Source: Trichostrongylus colubriformis (Eukaryota; Nematoda; Chromadorea; Rhabditida; Trichostrongylidae). Taken from it: DNA of 64,000 nt. A program made the translations under genes and the position numbers. Positions 1-11,531 of the stretch are shown piece by piece (within the stretch, counting starts at the first letter, position 1; every line of letters begins with the position of its first letter). The stretch lies in assembly GCA_963978905.1 (NCBI GenBank), contig OZ022257.1:11430509-11494508 (forward strand), given 5' to 3'. The notes below the pieces were generated by a model. The model searched no databases. It was not told the DNA's origin and saw only the letters and a program-made list of their open reading frames with translations.

Positions 1-670
1 GGCTAGAAGACGGTCCATCACCGACCAACTTTTGTCGAAGGAGGATTTGTTGGCCGAGAAACGTAACGACACTCTTGCAAAAAGACGGTTAGTTATTATA
101 GCGAGGTGTTGACAGGCTTGCAGAAAAAGACGTGCGTTCGTGAAGTAGGGGACCCTGTCTGTGACTACATACAAGTGCGGTGGTGAAGGTCGGAATGTTG
201 CCGTGAATGTAATCGCACCCGTTCCAGTTGAGCTTTTTGCAAAGTTAAATGAAACAGCATCCTAAGGCAGGTGTTCAGAATTAAGGATTTAGACGACTAG
301 GCAGTCGGGCAAAATTGATGAAGTACGTATACGTTAGGTGATCGGCGATTATGCGGAAGTAGATATCGCGATCAGGTGATGTGATCACTCACTCGTCCGA
401 AACATCTGATCGCCTAAAATGCTGATCGCCAAATCGCTTGGTCGCTTGGAGCGTTGATCGCCTGATTGTCTGATTGCCCGATGCATTTGTTTATTGCCCT
501 TTCTGCCCGCTGGTCTGAAAATGCCTGATCGCCTGATCGTTCGCCTAACGCTTTGTAGCCTATGCATTTTGCCCAGTCACGTCACTGTCTAATCTCCTGA
601 ATCGCCTATATGTGATCGCCAACTCTGAATACTACCCAACAAGCTCAAAGTGATTTATGGTGCTTTTATT
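1..670. other. No gene seen; degenerate CTGATCGCC-type short repeat
   Basis: No exon chain or recognisable domain was found. From about 385 to 610 the 9-mer CTGATCGCC and close variants recur many times at irregular spacing, which looks like an old decayed minisatellite. A 60-codon minus-strand ORF over it is explained by the repeat. Confidence 0.5.
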
Positions 671-1069
671 AAAGGAATCGTGCACGGAAAAAATGAGTTT
701 CTCTGTTGCCCATATATATTTATGTTGTATTTGCCTAGTAGAGGCCGTGTGCAAAGTTTTGTGCAAAAAAGTGAGAATCCGGATAACTCCTCAAATTGAT
801 GACCGAGGGACTGAGGCCCTCGGGTAATTGCCCGCCCCTTCGTTCGTCACGGTCGGAGATGTATAGTGAGAACACTTACAGCGGCGGACGACGGGGATGG
901 CATTTACTCAGAAGCCCCGTCCCCGTGTCCACCACTTTGAGGAGGTGTATCTAAGCCGGATTCTCACTTTTTCGCGTGAACCTTTGCACGTGGCCCTTAT
1001 TGAGCAAATACCACTTAAATATATGTAAGAGTTACAGGGAAGCCTACTTTTTTCGTGCACGATCCCTTT
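671..1069. repeat. MITE-like foldback element, family 1 (complete copy)
   Basis: The ends are imperfect inverted repeats of about 110 bp. The left starts AAAGGAATCGTGCACG and the right ends CGTGCACGATCCCTTT; the inner ends are GTGAGAATCCGG and CCGGATTCTCAC. There is no coding capacity. Related copies lie at about 10255-10570 and 19712-20075, and a half copy at about 18150-18212. Non-autonomous DNA transposon is the likely nature. No target duplication was identified. Confidence 0.75.
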
Positions 1070-3004
1070 GAAGAGCTTATATGCTTACAGGCGCCAGCAA
1101 TCGAGTCCTAGAATCAAGTATAGCTTTTAGACACCACGAGTGATATTTTGGGTACTCATGAACTGGTAACAGGAACATGGTAACAAAGTCGAAACTGTTT
1201 GTGTCTGTCACAGATAGCGGTGAAAAGCGTGCTCTTGCTTATCAAAAAGCTCTTTGCTGGCCTATGGACCAACCGTTTCTTAGCTATTTCCACTTCTAAA
1301 AGTGTCACATGCCGTGCAAAATTGCCACACATCACAGACCCACGTGTCTCTAATCAATACGTCAGCGGTGGGGCGCGCGGTGCTGGCTCATAGAACCATC
1401 AACAGGTAGATCGTGGTCCCGTCCCCCAGCTTCGACCGTTCATTTTCGTTTTGCTCTTCACTCTCGCCCTACTGTCCACCTTTACATTCATTTTCAATGA
1501 TCTTTGGTTTCCCTGCTTCTAGTTGTACAATTTGATAATGTTTTTTCTGACAATTTGTTGCTATATTATAATATTAGTATATATAGAGTATGATAATGTC
1601 TGCTTGAGATCCTTCCTGGTGCGAATGGTGTCGGATCCAAAGTGTTATAATCCGAAAATCGTGCGTCACCTGAATATGGCTAATCATCGAAAGATGAGTC
1701 AAGACGTCTATCGTGATCGAACTCTCATGTAATTACTATCATTTTCTTGGACTTTTATTATATGATTCAATGGCTCGTATACGTTTAGGCAAACCATTTC
1801 TTCCAGCCAACGTCCGGGTCGCCTATCGTCGCAATCACCAGGCTCCGGAGGAAGCACTTGTAAGCTCTTTGTTGAATACCATATCTTTCCAATTCATTTA
1901 TGGAACAGCAGCGTATCTACATATTCAGCATGCTCGACAAATTTCAACTTTGAAGAGGACGTTGAAAATGTGACCGTCGCCCTTTCACAGACCGGTCTAC
2001 AAACACCACTCTGATAACCACAAAGGAAAGGGAAATCCAGGGATTTCCTGTTGTACAGTAACTCCTAAAATGACAAATTATCAGCTATCATTTCTACTTC
2101 TCATATTATTAACATCAGAGTTGGATATTCCCACGAGAATCTTATCCTTACGTAACTATGTGATTCCTTCAATTAAATATGACATTACGTCATCAGGATT
2201 GTCGTTTGTCGCCTGATTTATTGATTCGTTCGTTTTCAACACCACATTATTTTCTCTTTTATTATTGCTGTGGATTACTGTAAGTTCACGAGACTTCTTG
2301 AACCTGTTGCCATGCATCTCTACCCGTACAGGCAGAGCGCAGATGAATAAAGGGCAGTGAGTGATCTTCCTGGGCTTAAGCCTAAACCAAGAAATGATGA
2401 GCACACGGTAGCGGAAAAATGAACGTGATCAGCGCGCGAGATCCAAAATGGTTCAAGATTTCCGTGAACCTGATTGTAAGAAATTAGATGTTTAGTGAAT
2501 TGTCGGTATATTTTTTACTGCATACTTATTTTAGAATTCCTACTATGTCCTTTGTCATCGTTTTATCGACTGCAAGTGACTGTGGAAAGATAGTTGTTCA
2601 GAAGTCGATATCGTTGAAGATGTCGTCTGTATAAATGAAATGTGTCGCAAGTGTTCTAATGGGTCAGGTCGTTCAGCATCTGGTACGACGAGCAGGTTTA
2701 TGTGATTTTGTTTGATAATTTTTCCAAGTTTTTTGCCATTTTTGTGTGTTAAAATCAAAGATCAAAGAAAAAGGAGAATGGTATGTGAGGTGAAATACAC
2801 AGTAGCAATCAAAAGTATGGAAACCTCCTAATATTCAACCTCCTTTCGCTACGAAAAGACCGATTCGTTTCAAATTCACGTGGGAGGTATAAACTTGAGT
2901 AGGATACACAATGCGTGGCATCGCTTGCCAAATAGCAATAATTCGATTGATATTGTGTGATCTACTCATGTTGATCTGTATAATAAAGTTGGGTAGATAT
3001 AATA
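1070..3004. other. No confirmed gene; weak candidate exons at about 1625-1860 (+)
   Basis: Two short plus-strand stretches look coding-like but are not recognised: about 1627-1729, which ends at a GTAATT donor, and about 1769-1860, which begins MARIRLGKPFLP and ends at a GTAAGC donor. No domain, no confirmed acceptors and no partner exons were found. The rest is AT-rich with nothing else visible. Confidence 0.2.
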
Positions 3005-3009
3005 TGTAC

Positions 3010-3145
3010 TATAAGGCGCTCGTCAGACTTTGCGATTTTGCGGTGTCGCGACTCCGCACGCGAAGTTGCGGCCACAATATCAAGATCGTAGTATCGCATG
3101 CGTGCGGCGTCGCAAAATGGCAAACTCGCAATTTCCGACAACAGT
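3010..3145. repeat. MITE, TTTGCGATTTTGCGGTGTCGCG family
   Basis: It contains TTTGCGATTTTGCG on the left and a related GTCGCAAAATGGCAAACTCGC inverted on the right. It closely matches the better preserved copy at about 37494-37666, including the internal CGCGAAGTTGCG and ATCAAG-TCGT-GTATCGC blocks. The overlapping ORFs on both strands come from this palindrome-like structure. Confidence 0.6.
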
Positions 3146-4286
3146 GATCGAGTTATGATTCCTTCCATAAAATGCACTTTCCAATAAGAGCAAACATAGT
3201 TGGAAGCTAGTAACTTCGTCATCCCTGTAGTGTATTGGCTGGCATGCAACACTCGTGGTGCTGGCCTATCGGAACACTTGCACAACACCCGTATACATGT
3301 TGTATTGTTCACTCTTTTGGATGTTTTCCATTAACCGAAAAGTCTAACCAAAGGCGAACAACCACACAACGAAAGCGAGAACATTTGGGAAAAAGCTAGA
3401 AGGTGCGAATAATGAGAAAACACAGCTTCTTCAAAGGCACCGTCTAGTGGAAAAGAAAATCAGAACTGGGAAGACATGCTCTTGGAAAACACCCACACAC
3501 ACACCCACATCTGCAGGGGAAGTTGCCGATAAGAGCACAACAAGGTTCACCGCTGGTGCAAGAACCTTGCCCGTCTGCATCTACCTCACCAACTGGTGAT
3601 GCAGAAAAGCACGGAAGTGGATCTTTCGGATTCCCATTTTTGCCATTTTATTTCGCTCTTTCTCTATCATTATAAAGCTGAGCACCCCCATTTTCATGTT
3701 CTATAATTGACCCATAGTATGCCGAACTTACTCCTTCCGGTATCTTTAATAAGACGTTTAATTAAACAAACATACACTTGACAATAATTATCGGGAAAAT
3801 GGGTATTCCGAAACCCTTTAGACCGGCCATTTCTACAGTGTTGTATCGGAGCTTGTTCACAGTTGGTCCTGGTGATGAAACTGTCATACCTTTCTGCTTA
3901 TTTACAGCTACAACACCTTTTCTGAGGTTCTTCCAAGTAATATTCCATTTCTGGTCTATGTATAACACTGATGTAGTCAATTTGATAAATGCGACTCTAA
4001 TAATGTGCCACTTTTTATGTAACCTTCGAAGGACGGCATCTTGACGAATCAGAAAAGAATTACAATCAAAAGCAATCAATCGGTGAGGTGGAGTGAATGG
4101 GAAATTGAGCTACTGCTTGAAGCACGCTTTGAAATCGTCGTCTTTTGCGCACGGAGAAGCCGATAAGATGTGGCCGTGTTGGTTCCAGAATCACCACGCT
4201 ACTGGTGGATCCAGTGCCTTCCCTAAATTGTCATGGTCACTGAGTCAATTGAGGATCATAAGGTCCCACTCATTACCGTGTACCGA
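3146..4286. other. No gene; partial dispersed repeat at about 3530-3720
   Basis: The stretch from about 3530 to 3720 resembles 33470-33690 and 48600-48730: a CGTCTGCATCTACC block, a TGATGCAGA block and the ATTTTGCCATTTTATTTC block. It is an interspersed repeat of unknown class. ORFs of about 100 codons on both strands at 3762-4079 show no recognisable domain. Confidence 0.4.
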
Positions 4287-4682
<396 letters not shown>

Positions 4683-5040
4683 CTATACACACACTTATGC
4701 TAATATCTGTAGTAGGTGTAAAGGGTATTTTGTTTAATTTTAATATTTAGTGACATAGTCTGTATTAATTTATAAATCATACGCTCATCCCTATCCAATT
4801 ATTTACTTCTCCACTCAGGAGTAACATATCTCCTATTTACTTAATTATACTAATAACTTGTTAGTACTGTTCACGGCTAATGCACAAAAAAAAAAGACAT
4901 ACCGTATTTTATACTATTTATCCATTAAAAGGAGGGCCATACCTCCTACTAAAAATAGGGATTAACGCTGATGGGGTTTATAAAAGTCAAAAATGGCTTG
5001 ATGGGACAATTTTTGGCGCCTCCAGTGTTAGTCGTTCCGA

Positions 5041-6186
5041 ATGGAACACACAGGGAGAGCCATCCCCTGGGCAGCAGCCCTGCCGAACCTTTCAGGAAGT
5101 TCCCTCCTTGCGTTTGGGAAGGACCGCTCATTACGCAAGTATTATCGGTCTAAAAACCATTGTAACAATCAAAGCTCTTATTACTTCAAACAAACCAATT
5201 TTGTTAAGGTTAGGGATGGGCAAAACTATCATTTACACAATTTTGGTAACAACATTACTGGACGTTGTTGTGAAAGGGAATGTAGAACTTGCAGAGTCAC
5301 AACAATGGATAATTATATAATATCACATGTAACTGGTTTGCATATAAACACATTTAAACAAGTTAATACTAACTGTCAGACTGAAGGTGTAATTTATTGC
5401 ATAACTTGTAATAACTGCGGAATACAATATGTAGGCATGACTACCAGAAAAGTCAAGGATAGAATAGGAGAACATCTTACTAATATACTTACACACAAAA
5501 AACATACGCCTTTATATGACCATTTTTATAAATGCGACAAAGGGATAACTGTAAACATTTTAGACTCCGGTAAAGAAAATGATAGGAAAACCCTTGCAGA
5601 AAAAGAATTGTTCTGGATCAAATTACTCATGACACCTTATCCTTTTGGTCTAAACGACAGTATAAAGGGTTACGGCAACATTTCCTGTATAAGTAATCCT
5701 TTATATCACAAAACTAAACCACCATATTTTGACCTAAAAATCACGAAGCTACGTTACAATCGCGGTAAAACAAAAAAGAAAAAAGATAAGCGCAAGATTG
5801 GATTAGAAAGGATTTTAGAGGAAATAACTAGTAATAGAACAACACTTAAGCCTATAGCTTATTTTAGAATGCTTAACAGCTTACGTAAAGATGAAGTACA
5901 TAAGTTACTTAAACTATCAGTGTCACATAACTTTTTGGAAACCATTGACCGAAAATTAAAGTTCTTAGTTTTATGCTTACTGGCTCACTTTCTTTATAAA
6001 AAGGAAATTAATAATAAACCAAATAAAACATTTCTTAACATCACCGCACATTTTTGCAATCGTGTTTTGGATCATATTCCTTTTAATAGAATTATCAATT
6101 CCAAAACAGTCAAAAGTATAATTAATGTGGAAGAAAAATCATTTATTCCTATTAGAATAATATACAAATACGACAAAGCTATATAA
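5041..6186 (+). CDS. Penelope-like element, N-terminal GIY-YIG endonuclease part
   Basis: The 381 codons encode the endonuclease that would nick target DNA for target-primed reverse transcription. A cysteine cluster (GRCCERECRTC, around residue 80) precedes the nuclease core, as in related elements. The GIY-YIG core follows: GVIYCITC, IQYVGMTTRKVKDRIGEH (catalytic Tyr and Arg region), then the catalytic Glu in AEKELFWIKLL and the terminal PYPFGLND motif. The rest is a Lys/Asn-rich linker. The ATG at 5041 is the first in this frame, but the first 50 or so residues come from a GC-richer stretch and may not belong to the original protein. The part ends at TAA 6184-6186; the downstream frame stays open into the RT, so this looks like one polyprotein with a nonsense mutation. 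Confidence 0.85.
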   Translation: MEHTGRAIPWAAALPNLSGSSLLAFGKDRSLRKYYRSKNHCNNQSSYYFKQTNFVKVRDGQNYHLHNFGNNITGRCCERECRTCRVTTMDNYIISHVTGLHINTFKQVNTNCQTEGVIYCITCNNCGIQYVGMTTRKVKDRIGEHLTNILTHKKHTPLYDHFYKCDKGITVNILDSGKENDRKTLAEKELFWIKLLMTPYPFGLNDSIKGYGNISCISNPLYHKTKPPYFDLKITKLRYNRGKTKKKKDKRKIGLERILEEITSNRTTLKPIAYFRMLNSLRKDEVHKLLKLSVSHNFLETIDRKLKFLVLCLLAHFLYKKEINNKPNKTFLNITAHFCNRVLDHIPFNRIINSKTVKSIINVEEKSFIPIRIIYKYDKAI

Positions 6187-8007
6187 AGTTCCATATATAA
6201 CTATAATAAAGTACTTAAACACTTAGATAAAAATGAATTAAAAGAGATTATTACTAGAGATTGTAAGTGTGTCGATATAGATGTTAAGAGTTATGTTGAT
6301 CAATATTACGGGCATGTAATAACCGGAAATTTGAACATAATTAAAGAGTACGAACTAAGATCCTTATTAAATAAGGGTACTAAATACAGAATAGACTCGC
6401 CTGTTAATAGACTAGATATTAAAAATTGGTATGAGGAACTCATTAACAAAGTAATAAACCTCATTAATGTTAAATATAAAATCAATGACCTCAAAATTAG
6501 TTTATTAAGACAACATCTTCAACACTGTTATCGCAAGATCATCAAACCACTACTAACGAAAGATAATTTAATAAACTTAAACTCTACTTTACCATATAAG
6601 ATTATTAAAAGGTACCAAAAAAGTTTTGTTTTTTGTCCTCTAGATAAAGCTAGTAACAACTACGGGATTATCTGTAAAAAATTCTATTTACTTAGTCTAA
6701 TGAAAGAAATGGGCATTACTTATGATTTAAATAATGGAACTTATATTCACTACAGTACAAACAACACTTATGAAATCACACATAACGTTAGTAAGTACCC
6801 TGTTATACTTAAACATAAGTTCTTATGTGTACGTAATAATCTAAAAGTTGAAATAAACGCTGATTTACCCATAATATATGCTTTACCTAAACTTCATAAA
6901 AACCCAATAAAATTTAGGTTTATCACTGGAGCCCATAACAGCAGTTTAAAACCATTGGCGCAAGAACTACATAGCATTTTTGCACACTTTAAAAAACATT
7001 TTATAAATTATATTGGGGTAATTCAAAATCGTAGTAGTTTGATTAAAATGTACTGGTCGATTAATAACACTAATATTAGTTATGAGCTTAATAACATCCA
7101 ACATAGTAATTTAAAAATCTACACAGCAGACTTCACTGACATGTTCACTAATTTGGAACATAAACTTATTCTTTGTAATATGAAAGAGCTTATGAAAATA
7201 TGCTTTAAAAACGCTAACAAGTCTATGGTAGCTACAAACGGATTTCATGTATTTTACACGGATGGTAGGGTTGTCAAAAGCAACTACAGACTGTACAACA
7301 TTAATGACTTACTTTATCTCATTGATTATTTGTTGAACAATAGCTTTTGTATATTTTCCGGTAACATATATAAGCAGAAAAAAGGTGTACCTCAAGGTGG
7401 AAACTTTAGTCCTTTGTTAGCAGATCTAACATTATCTATAATAGAATACAATTATGCTAGACAACAACGTAGTGGATTAATAAATTTATTTATTCCTTAT
7501 CGATATATGGATGATCTCCTTGTCATACATAACCAAGCAGAAGCGGAAGTGGAAGCCAGATTAAATATAGTGTATAATAATATTCTGGAATTAAAAAAGA
7601 CTAATAAAACGGAACTTAGCAGTAACTACCTAGATCTTAAAATAGATATAGTTAATGGGAGAATTGTAACCACACTATACAATAAAACAGATGATTTTGA
7701 TTTCAAGGTCTTAAGATTTCCGCATAGTAGCACTAATATATCCAAAACAATCAAGGGCTCCGTAATTTATACAGAAACTTTAAGAATTGCAAATACATGT
7801 TCCAACATTGAAACCTTTCTGAAGAAAATCAATGAAATGGTGGTAACACTGAAAAGTAATGGATATTCTGAGGATTTTGTCATGGCTAATATTATAAAGT
7901 GTTTATGTATTAAAAAGCACATATGTTACAAATTCTCTATAACTAGCAATTTGGAAAGCATTGTTAATTTTATTAAAAAGTTCATTTGTTGTTTCAATGA
8001 ATATTAG
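6187..8007 (+). CDS. Penelope-like element, reverse transcriptase part
   Basis: This is the same frame as the GIY-YIG part, directly after its TAA. It runs about 606 codons to the stop at 8005-8007. RT motifs in order: YALPKLHKNPIKFRFITGA (fingers), TADFTDMFTNL (motif A Asp), KKGVPQGGNFSPLLADL (motif B, QGG.FSP), YRYMDDLLVIHN (motif C, YMDD), then SNYLDLKIDI and the thumb-side FPHSSTNISK segment typical of Penelope-like RTs. All catalytic Asp residues are present. Without readthrough or reinitiation the domain would be expressed only from an internal start (no strong one seen). There is no in-frame TGA, so no sign of the selenocysteine use reported for some relatives. Confidence 0.9.
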   Translation, partial: SSIYNYNKVLKHLDKNELKEIITRDCKCVDIDVKSYVDQYYGHVITGNLNIIKEYELRSLLNKGTKYRIDSPVNRLDIKNWYEELINKVINLINVKYKINDLKISLLRQHLQHCYRKIIKPLLTKDNLINLNSTLPYKIIKRYQKSFVFCPLDKASNNYGIICKKFYLLSLMKEMGITYDLNNGTYIHYSTNNTYEITHNVSKYPVILKHKFLCVRNNLKVEINADLPIIYALPKLHKNPIKFRFITGAHNSSLKPLAQELHSIFAHFKKHFINYIGVIQNRSSLIKMYWSINNTNISYELNNIQHSNLKIYTADFTDMFTNLEHKLILCNMKELMKICFKNANKSMVATNGFHVFYTDGRVVKSNYRLYNINDLLYLIDYLLNNSFCIFSGNIYKQKKGVPQGGNFSPLLADLTLSIIEYNYARQQRSGLINLFIPYRYMDDLLVIHNQAEAEVEARLNIVYNNILELKKTNKTELSSNYLDLKIDIVNGRIVTTLYNKTDDFDFKVLRFPHSSTNISKTIKGSVIYTETLRIANTCSNIETFLKKINEMVVTLKSNGYSEDFVMANIIKCLCIKKHICYKFSITSNLESIVNFIKKFICCFNEY

Positions 8008-8407
8008 TAATGTATAATTCCTTTCTTATATTTAAGTTCCTAGTTAATCTCACCTAAGTTACTAAGATACTAATCATGTTTAATCACTATTTATCCTTAA
8101 CCTTCTCGCCACATATTGCATTCTACTTGCTTCCCTTCTATGTTTCGCTGCCCCACCGCCATTTATCTGACCGGACTTAGCTGAGTATCAAACCTAGCAA
8201 TTTCAAACTCTGGGCCTATTTTCTCTCTTTTTTCATTCTAACTATTTTTTCTTCTCATCTTGTATTCTTTGTTTTTACTAATTTCCTTCTCATTCGTTTG
8301 TTTTACCTTCTTTCAATCCTTTCTCACATTTAGTTTCTCTCACTTCTAACTTTTTTTTCTATCATTTCGTTTAATCAGACTCAGACCTTCTCACACAATT
8401 GTTTGTT
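8008..8407. other. Pyrimidine-rich 3' region of the Penelope-like element
   Basis: There is no ORF. The plus strand is T/C-rich with runs such as CTTTTTTTTCT. It is probably the 3' untranslated part of the element and leads into the structured motif at 8408-8490. Confidence 0.4.
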
Positions 8408-8490
8408 CACCAACCCCCCTCACTGAGGAGCCTCAGGGGTTGGTGTGGACAATGGTTCGTCTGAGGGTTTGAGGCGAAACGAACCATTTA
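8408..8490 (+). other. Structured two-hairpin motif, copy 1 (hammerhead-like boxes)
   Basis: CACCAACCCC at 8408 pairs with GGGGTTGGTG ending at 8445, enclosing CTGAGGAGCCTCAG. A second hairpin pairs ATGGTTCG (8452) with CGAACCAT (ends 8487). The string also holds CTGAGGA, GCCTC, then GAGGC, GAAA in hammerhead order, but stem II would conflict with the second hairpin and no cleavage triplet was placed. A diverged copy at 49585-49665 keeps both hairpins with compensatory changes. Penelope-like elements are known to carry hammerhead ribozymes, which makes the location suggestive. Confidence 0.4.
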
Positions 8491-8543
8491 ACACACCTTA
8501 ACAGTTAAAATTGTACTAACATTTATTTTTCATTTATTGTTAG

Positions 8544-8691
8544 ACCGCGTTCCTACTTTGCGGCGGTCAAGGCAGAGTTGCACTGGGAGGTGAAGAGCCG
8601 ACGCAGGTAACGAAATAGGGTGGCATAGGCGGAGACGCAGAGACACGCAGCCACGCCGTAGCGCCGATACCGCAAAGTATGAACGCGGCCT
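8544..8691. repeat. MITE with CCGCGTTCATACTTTGCGG ends
   Basis: The left end CCGCGTTCCTACTTTGCGG (8545) and right end CCGCAAAGTATGAACGCGG (to about 8688) are inverted repeats with one mismatch, about 148 bp overall, with no coding capacity. A relative lies at 38429-38604. Elements with similar CATACTTCGC or CATACTCTGC ends lie at 38131-38276, 38609-38799 and 48165-48360. Confidence 0.8.
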
Positions 8692-9002
8692 CATGTAATA
8701 CAAGCTAGTGCGCACGCCAAATATTGATTCGGATGCGTTGCGTTTATCACAATTGCTGCACGTCGGTGTTCGAGCATGAATGGCAATGTTTACATTGCAA
8801 CCTACCTTTTGCTATCGAATGCCCACCAAATTCTTTCGTCTGTCGAACCCCACTGTGTCGATGGAAATCGGTCGTCTTTCGATTGAATCCACATAGCGGA
8901 TACATTTTGTAGTGGTATTCGAGCTGAACTTCCACATGGAAAGTAATACCATTTCACGTAAATGTCCTTGGCAGTGACCTGAACCGTATTAAGTCAATAC
9001 CC

Positions 9003-9580
9003 CTACTTGTGATCAGAATATTCCTGGGATAAAATAACTAATTTAAGTCCGCACTTTCTTGCATAAGCTTGATTTCGGATGGAGTAGCCCTCAGAACCTC
9101 TACCAGAGAAGTAATTGCAAGTGCTACAGGACATGATATTTTGGTCCATGGATAGATAGGATGGTAAATCGCAAACAATGTGCACTTTTCGCGACTGAAG
9201 ATAGGTGGCGAGAGCACTAAGGGCCTGCAAAGTGCGGTCGTGCCCTCCCCCTACGCTCGTCACCGCCCACCCTTCGATACAGATTGCCTGTACGTCGCTG
9301 CCTCTCATCTCTCCATCCTCCTATCGCAAGAAAATAGTACCTTGCAAAATTTATCCTCGTAAAGTGCCTCATCGTTTTGGTCGCGATCCAATTCCGATGG
9401 AGATTCTTGCAATTGGGGATCATCGGAGCAGATACAGACACGAGTCGGATATCTTCTTCGATTTGGTGCTGAGGGAATCTAAGCATGATTATTGATTTAG
9501 TAAAAGTAGTAAAAGTGGTAAATGCAATGGAAAGTAGTGAAAAGAACACACAAAGTGATACCTTTTGTATGCATTCCATG
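9003..9580 (-). CDS. Possible small secreted-protein gene fragment, unidentified
   Basis: The minus strand shows coding-like pieces. An ORF from 9308 to 9003 ends in a Cys-bearing stretch (DQNIMSCSTCNYFSG). Upstream, a candidate exon at about 9480-9370 (RYPTRVCICSDDPQLQ) has AG/GT-compatible borders, and an ATG near 9579 is followed by a hydrophobic stretch that may be read-through of an intron. The pieces were not joined with confidence and I recognise no family. Alternative: pseudogene or chance ORFs. Confidence 0.3.
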
Positions 9581-10254
9581 ACAAAGTCTCAAGTCATCAC
9601 GTAGTGGATCGTTTCAACTTACAGCCTTTCTAAAGAAGAGGATTGAAATAAATCAAACAAAAAAAAAGCGAATCAAAAAAAGGAGGGCGTTACGATTTAG
9701 GCAAAAAATCTTGAAAAGTCTTACAGTGTGCTGTACAGTCATATTAATAAGGTGACGCGGCACTTGTTCAGCAGAAATGAGATTAGTTTCTCAATTTCAT
9801 GGGTTCAAAAGGTACCTTTTTATTGACAAGTCTCTCTAGAGTATTTATAAATAATCAAACAAACTCGAAACAAGTGAAGGATCGGTGCAGCTGTCTACCA
9901 AACCGTGCGGTTGCCATGGTAAAGCACAGCACTAGCGATGCATCGTCAACTCTGTTCACAAATCAAATGTGCACATATGGGAAAACACTTGCAAGATATC
10001 GTTTGCTAAACGATCGATTGAAGATGCGCCACACCTTCGAACAACATTTAGGTTGTAGTAGCAGGTGAATGTTCAATTTTTCTGTACAACATCTCTAAAT
10101 TTAAATTCTCTGTTTCTCCTGAAATAAAAGTCACTTTTTCGCACTCTGCTCTTTATTGCATTGCGCTGCAGATGGCTGAACAGCCAATATCGGAGGATGC
10201 TCGCCGTAACTATCCATATGTTTAGTATATGGCCCCTTTGCCAGCAAAGATGCA
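9581..10254. other. No gene seen
   Basis: AT-rich sequence with poly-A stretches near 9655-9680. Positions 9940-9970 resemble 29070-29095 (a CTCTGTTCACAAATCAAAT block), hinting at old homology between the left flanks of the duplicated units. No domain is visible in the ORF at 9799-10068. Confidence 0.4.
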
Positions 10255-10570
10255 GATCCTCAGTGGTAGCTGAAGGGGTGGTGCTTCGCAGTAAATGCCC
10301 GCCCCGTTGTCCGCTGCTGTTGGAAACGGACAGTGGTGTCTACGAAACTTTCTGCTCCCACTGTGAGTCTTCGACCGCGGCGGACAACTGGGCGCGCTTT
10401 TATTCTGAAACTGCGCTCCTCGGCCACTACTTTGAGAAACTTTACCTTAGCCGGATTCTCACTTTTTCGCGTGAAACTTTGCATACGTCCCTTACTAGAC
10501 AAATACAATATAAATATATGGGAGACAGAAGAAATCATCTATCCTTGCACGATCCCTTTATGGCCTGACC
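10255..10570. repeat. MITE-like foldback family 1, left-truncated copy
   Basis: It matches the inner and right part of 671-1069, including CCGGATTCTCACTTTTTCGCG and the terminal TTGCACGATCCCTTT. The left arm is missing or strongly diverged. It marks the left border region of duplication unit A, just as the copy at 19712-20075 marks unit B. Confidence 0.7.
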
Positions 10571-10634
10571 TGACTGCGATTGACTCAATTCATGGCAGAT
10601 ATCAGGGCGCTGCCCCTCTCTTAAAGGCATCATT

Positions 10635-11110
10635 AGGGGAAAGTCGGAGGAAAAGTAAAAGAAGTAGTGCATATGAAAGTCGAGATGCCTAGTAACAGGA
10701 CAGTGGAGAAAAAACAGATGGAAACGGCCAAAAACCCGAGAAATAGGACCCCCATCCCACCGTTGGTTCTAGGGGCGGACGACCTTCCCGTCATGACGCG
10801 GGTAATCTGCTCTAGTTTTTCATTGGCATGTTGCCAAGTAAACACAAGGGAATGTTTGGAAATACGACAGCATCTACTTTTTGGAGTGAGCTTCAAGCTA
10901 AAACTGCGAAAGCGCGCCGCAAAACCTTCGATTCTGCCTCATCTCCCTGGCCGCTCTCACCCCAGTCAATCGGGAATTGCGTCATCGGGAGGCGGAACCG
11001 TTGCGTGGCAGAGGCGGAACCGCTGTACGCTGCGACGTTTTGCAGCGCTTCTACAGCTCGGAGGGGCGCTTTTTCACCGGGATTTCGCCACAGATAGCCT
11101 TCCTAGGCCC
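10635..11110 (+). repeat. Dispersed repeat R1 (inverted copy at about 46600-47085)
   Basis: Shared blocks read in inverse orientation at 46600-47085 include GAGATGCCTAGTAACAGGA, AAAAACAGATGGAAACGGCC, the GGGGCGGACGACCTTCC-like block and the GCTTCAAGCTAAAA block. There are no coding motifs, and the ORFs of up to 152 codons are not conserved. The element is absent from the equivalent position of unit B, so it inserted into unit A after duplication or was lost from B. Confidence 0.6.
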
Positions 11111-11531
11111 AGGACTACCATGTGAGTTACTTCTTGTAGGCATTTCTCCATTACCGCCTCACCCCTAATGATGTCTTTAATTATATCCATGTTTTCGTTT
11201 GATGGCTCAATCTAGGACGATATCATATTGCAGTTACACTCCTCTACACCTTTACCGATTAGCGGCTTGCCTCTTGGGGCCCTCACAACCCGACGTGACG
11301 CCGCTAGCGAAGTCTATGACCTAGGAGTGAGCAGTTGCTCAGTTGAAGTAGTGAATCACAGCTTCCACATCTCACGATTTACAGCTTTCGACAGCTGTAA
11401 CTAGCATAGTGAGTTCATAGTTTTGGTAAAAATTTTGCAGATTATCTTTATTTTTGAATCTACATATTTAAGTGCGAGTGCATAATGAGCATCTTCATTT
11501 GCCATCCTTATTCAATGGAAGAAGTGACTTA

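Larger units (their letters stand above)
4683..8543 (+). mobile_element. Penelope-like retroelement with N-terminal GIY-YIG (Chlamys/Naiad-type order)
   Basis: An AT-rich insert carries, in one reading frame from 5041 to 8007, first a GIY-YIG endonuclease domain and then a Penelope-type reverse transcriptase. The only interruption is an in-frame TAA at 6184-6186. Classical Penelope elements have GIY-YIG at the C terminus; the permuted order is known for the Chlamys/Naiad group. The exact ends are inferred: the 5' side meets the microsatellite, and the 3' side ends before a MITE at 8544. A GC-richer stretch at about 5010-5130 has frame breaks upstream of the ATG, so the 5' end may be truncated or rearranged. 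The single lesion implies a fairly recent insertion. Confidence 0.85.

Noticed and set aside
6184..6186. In-frame TAA in the Penelope-like element as a recoded selenocysteine codon
   Set aside because: Selenocysteine uses TGA; no in-frame TGA occurs in the element's ORF.
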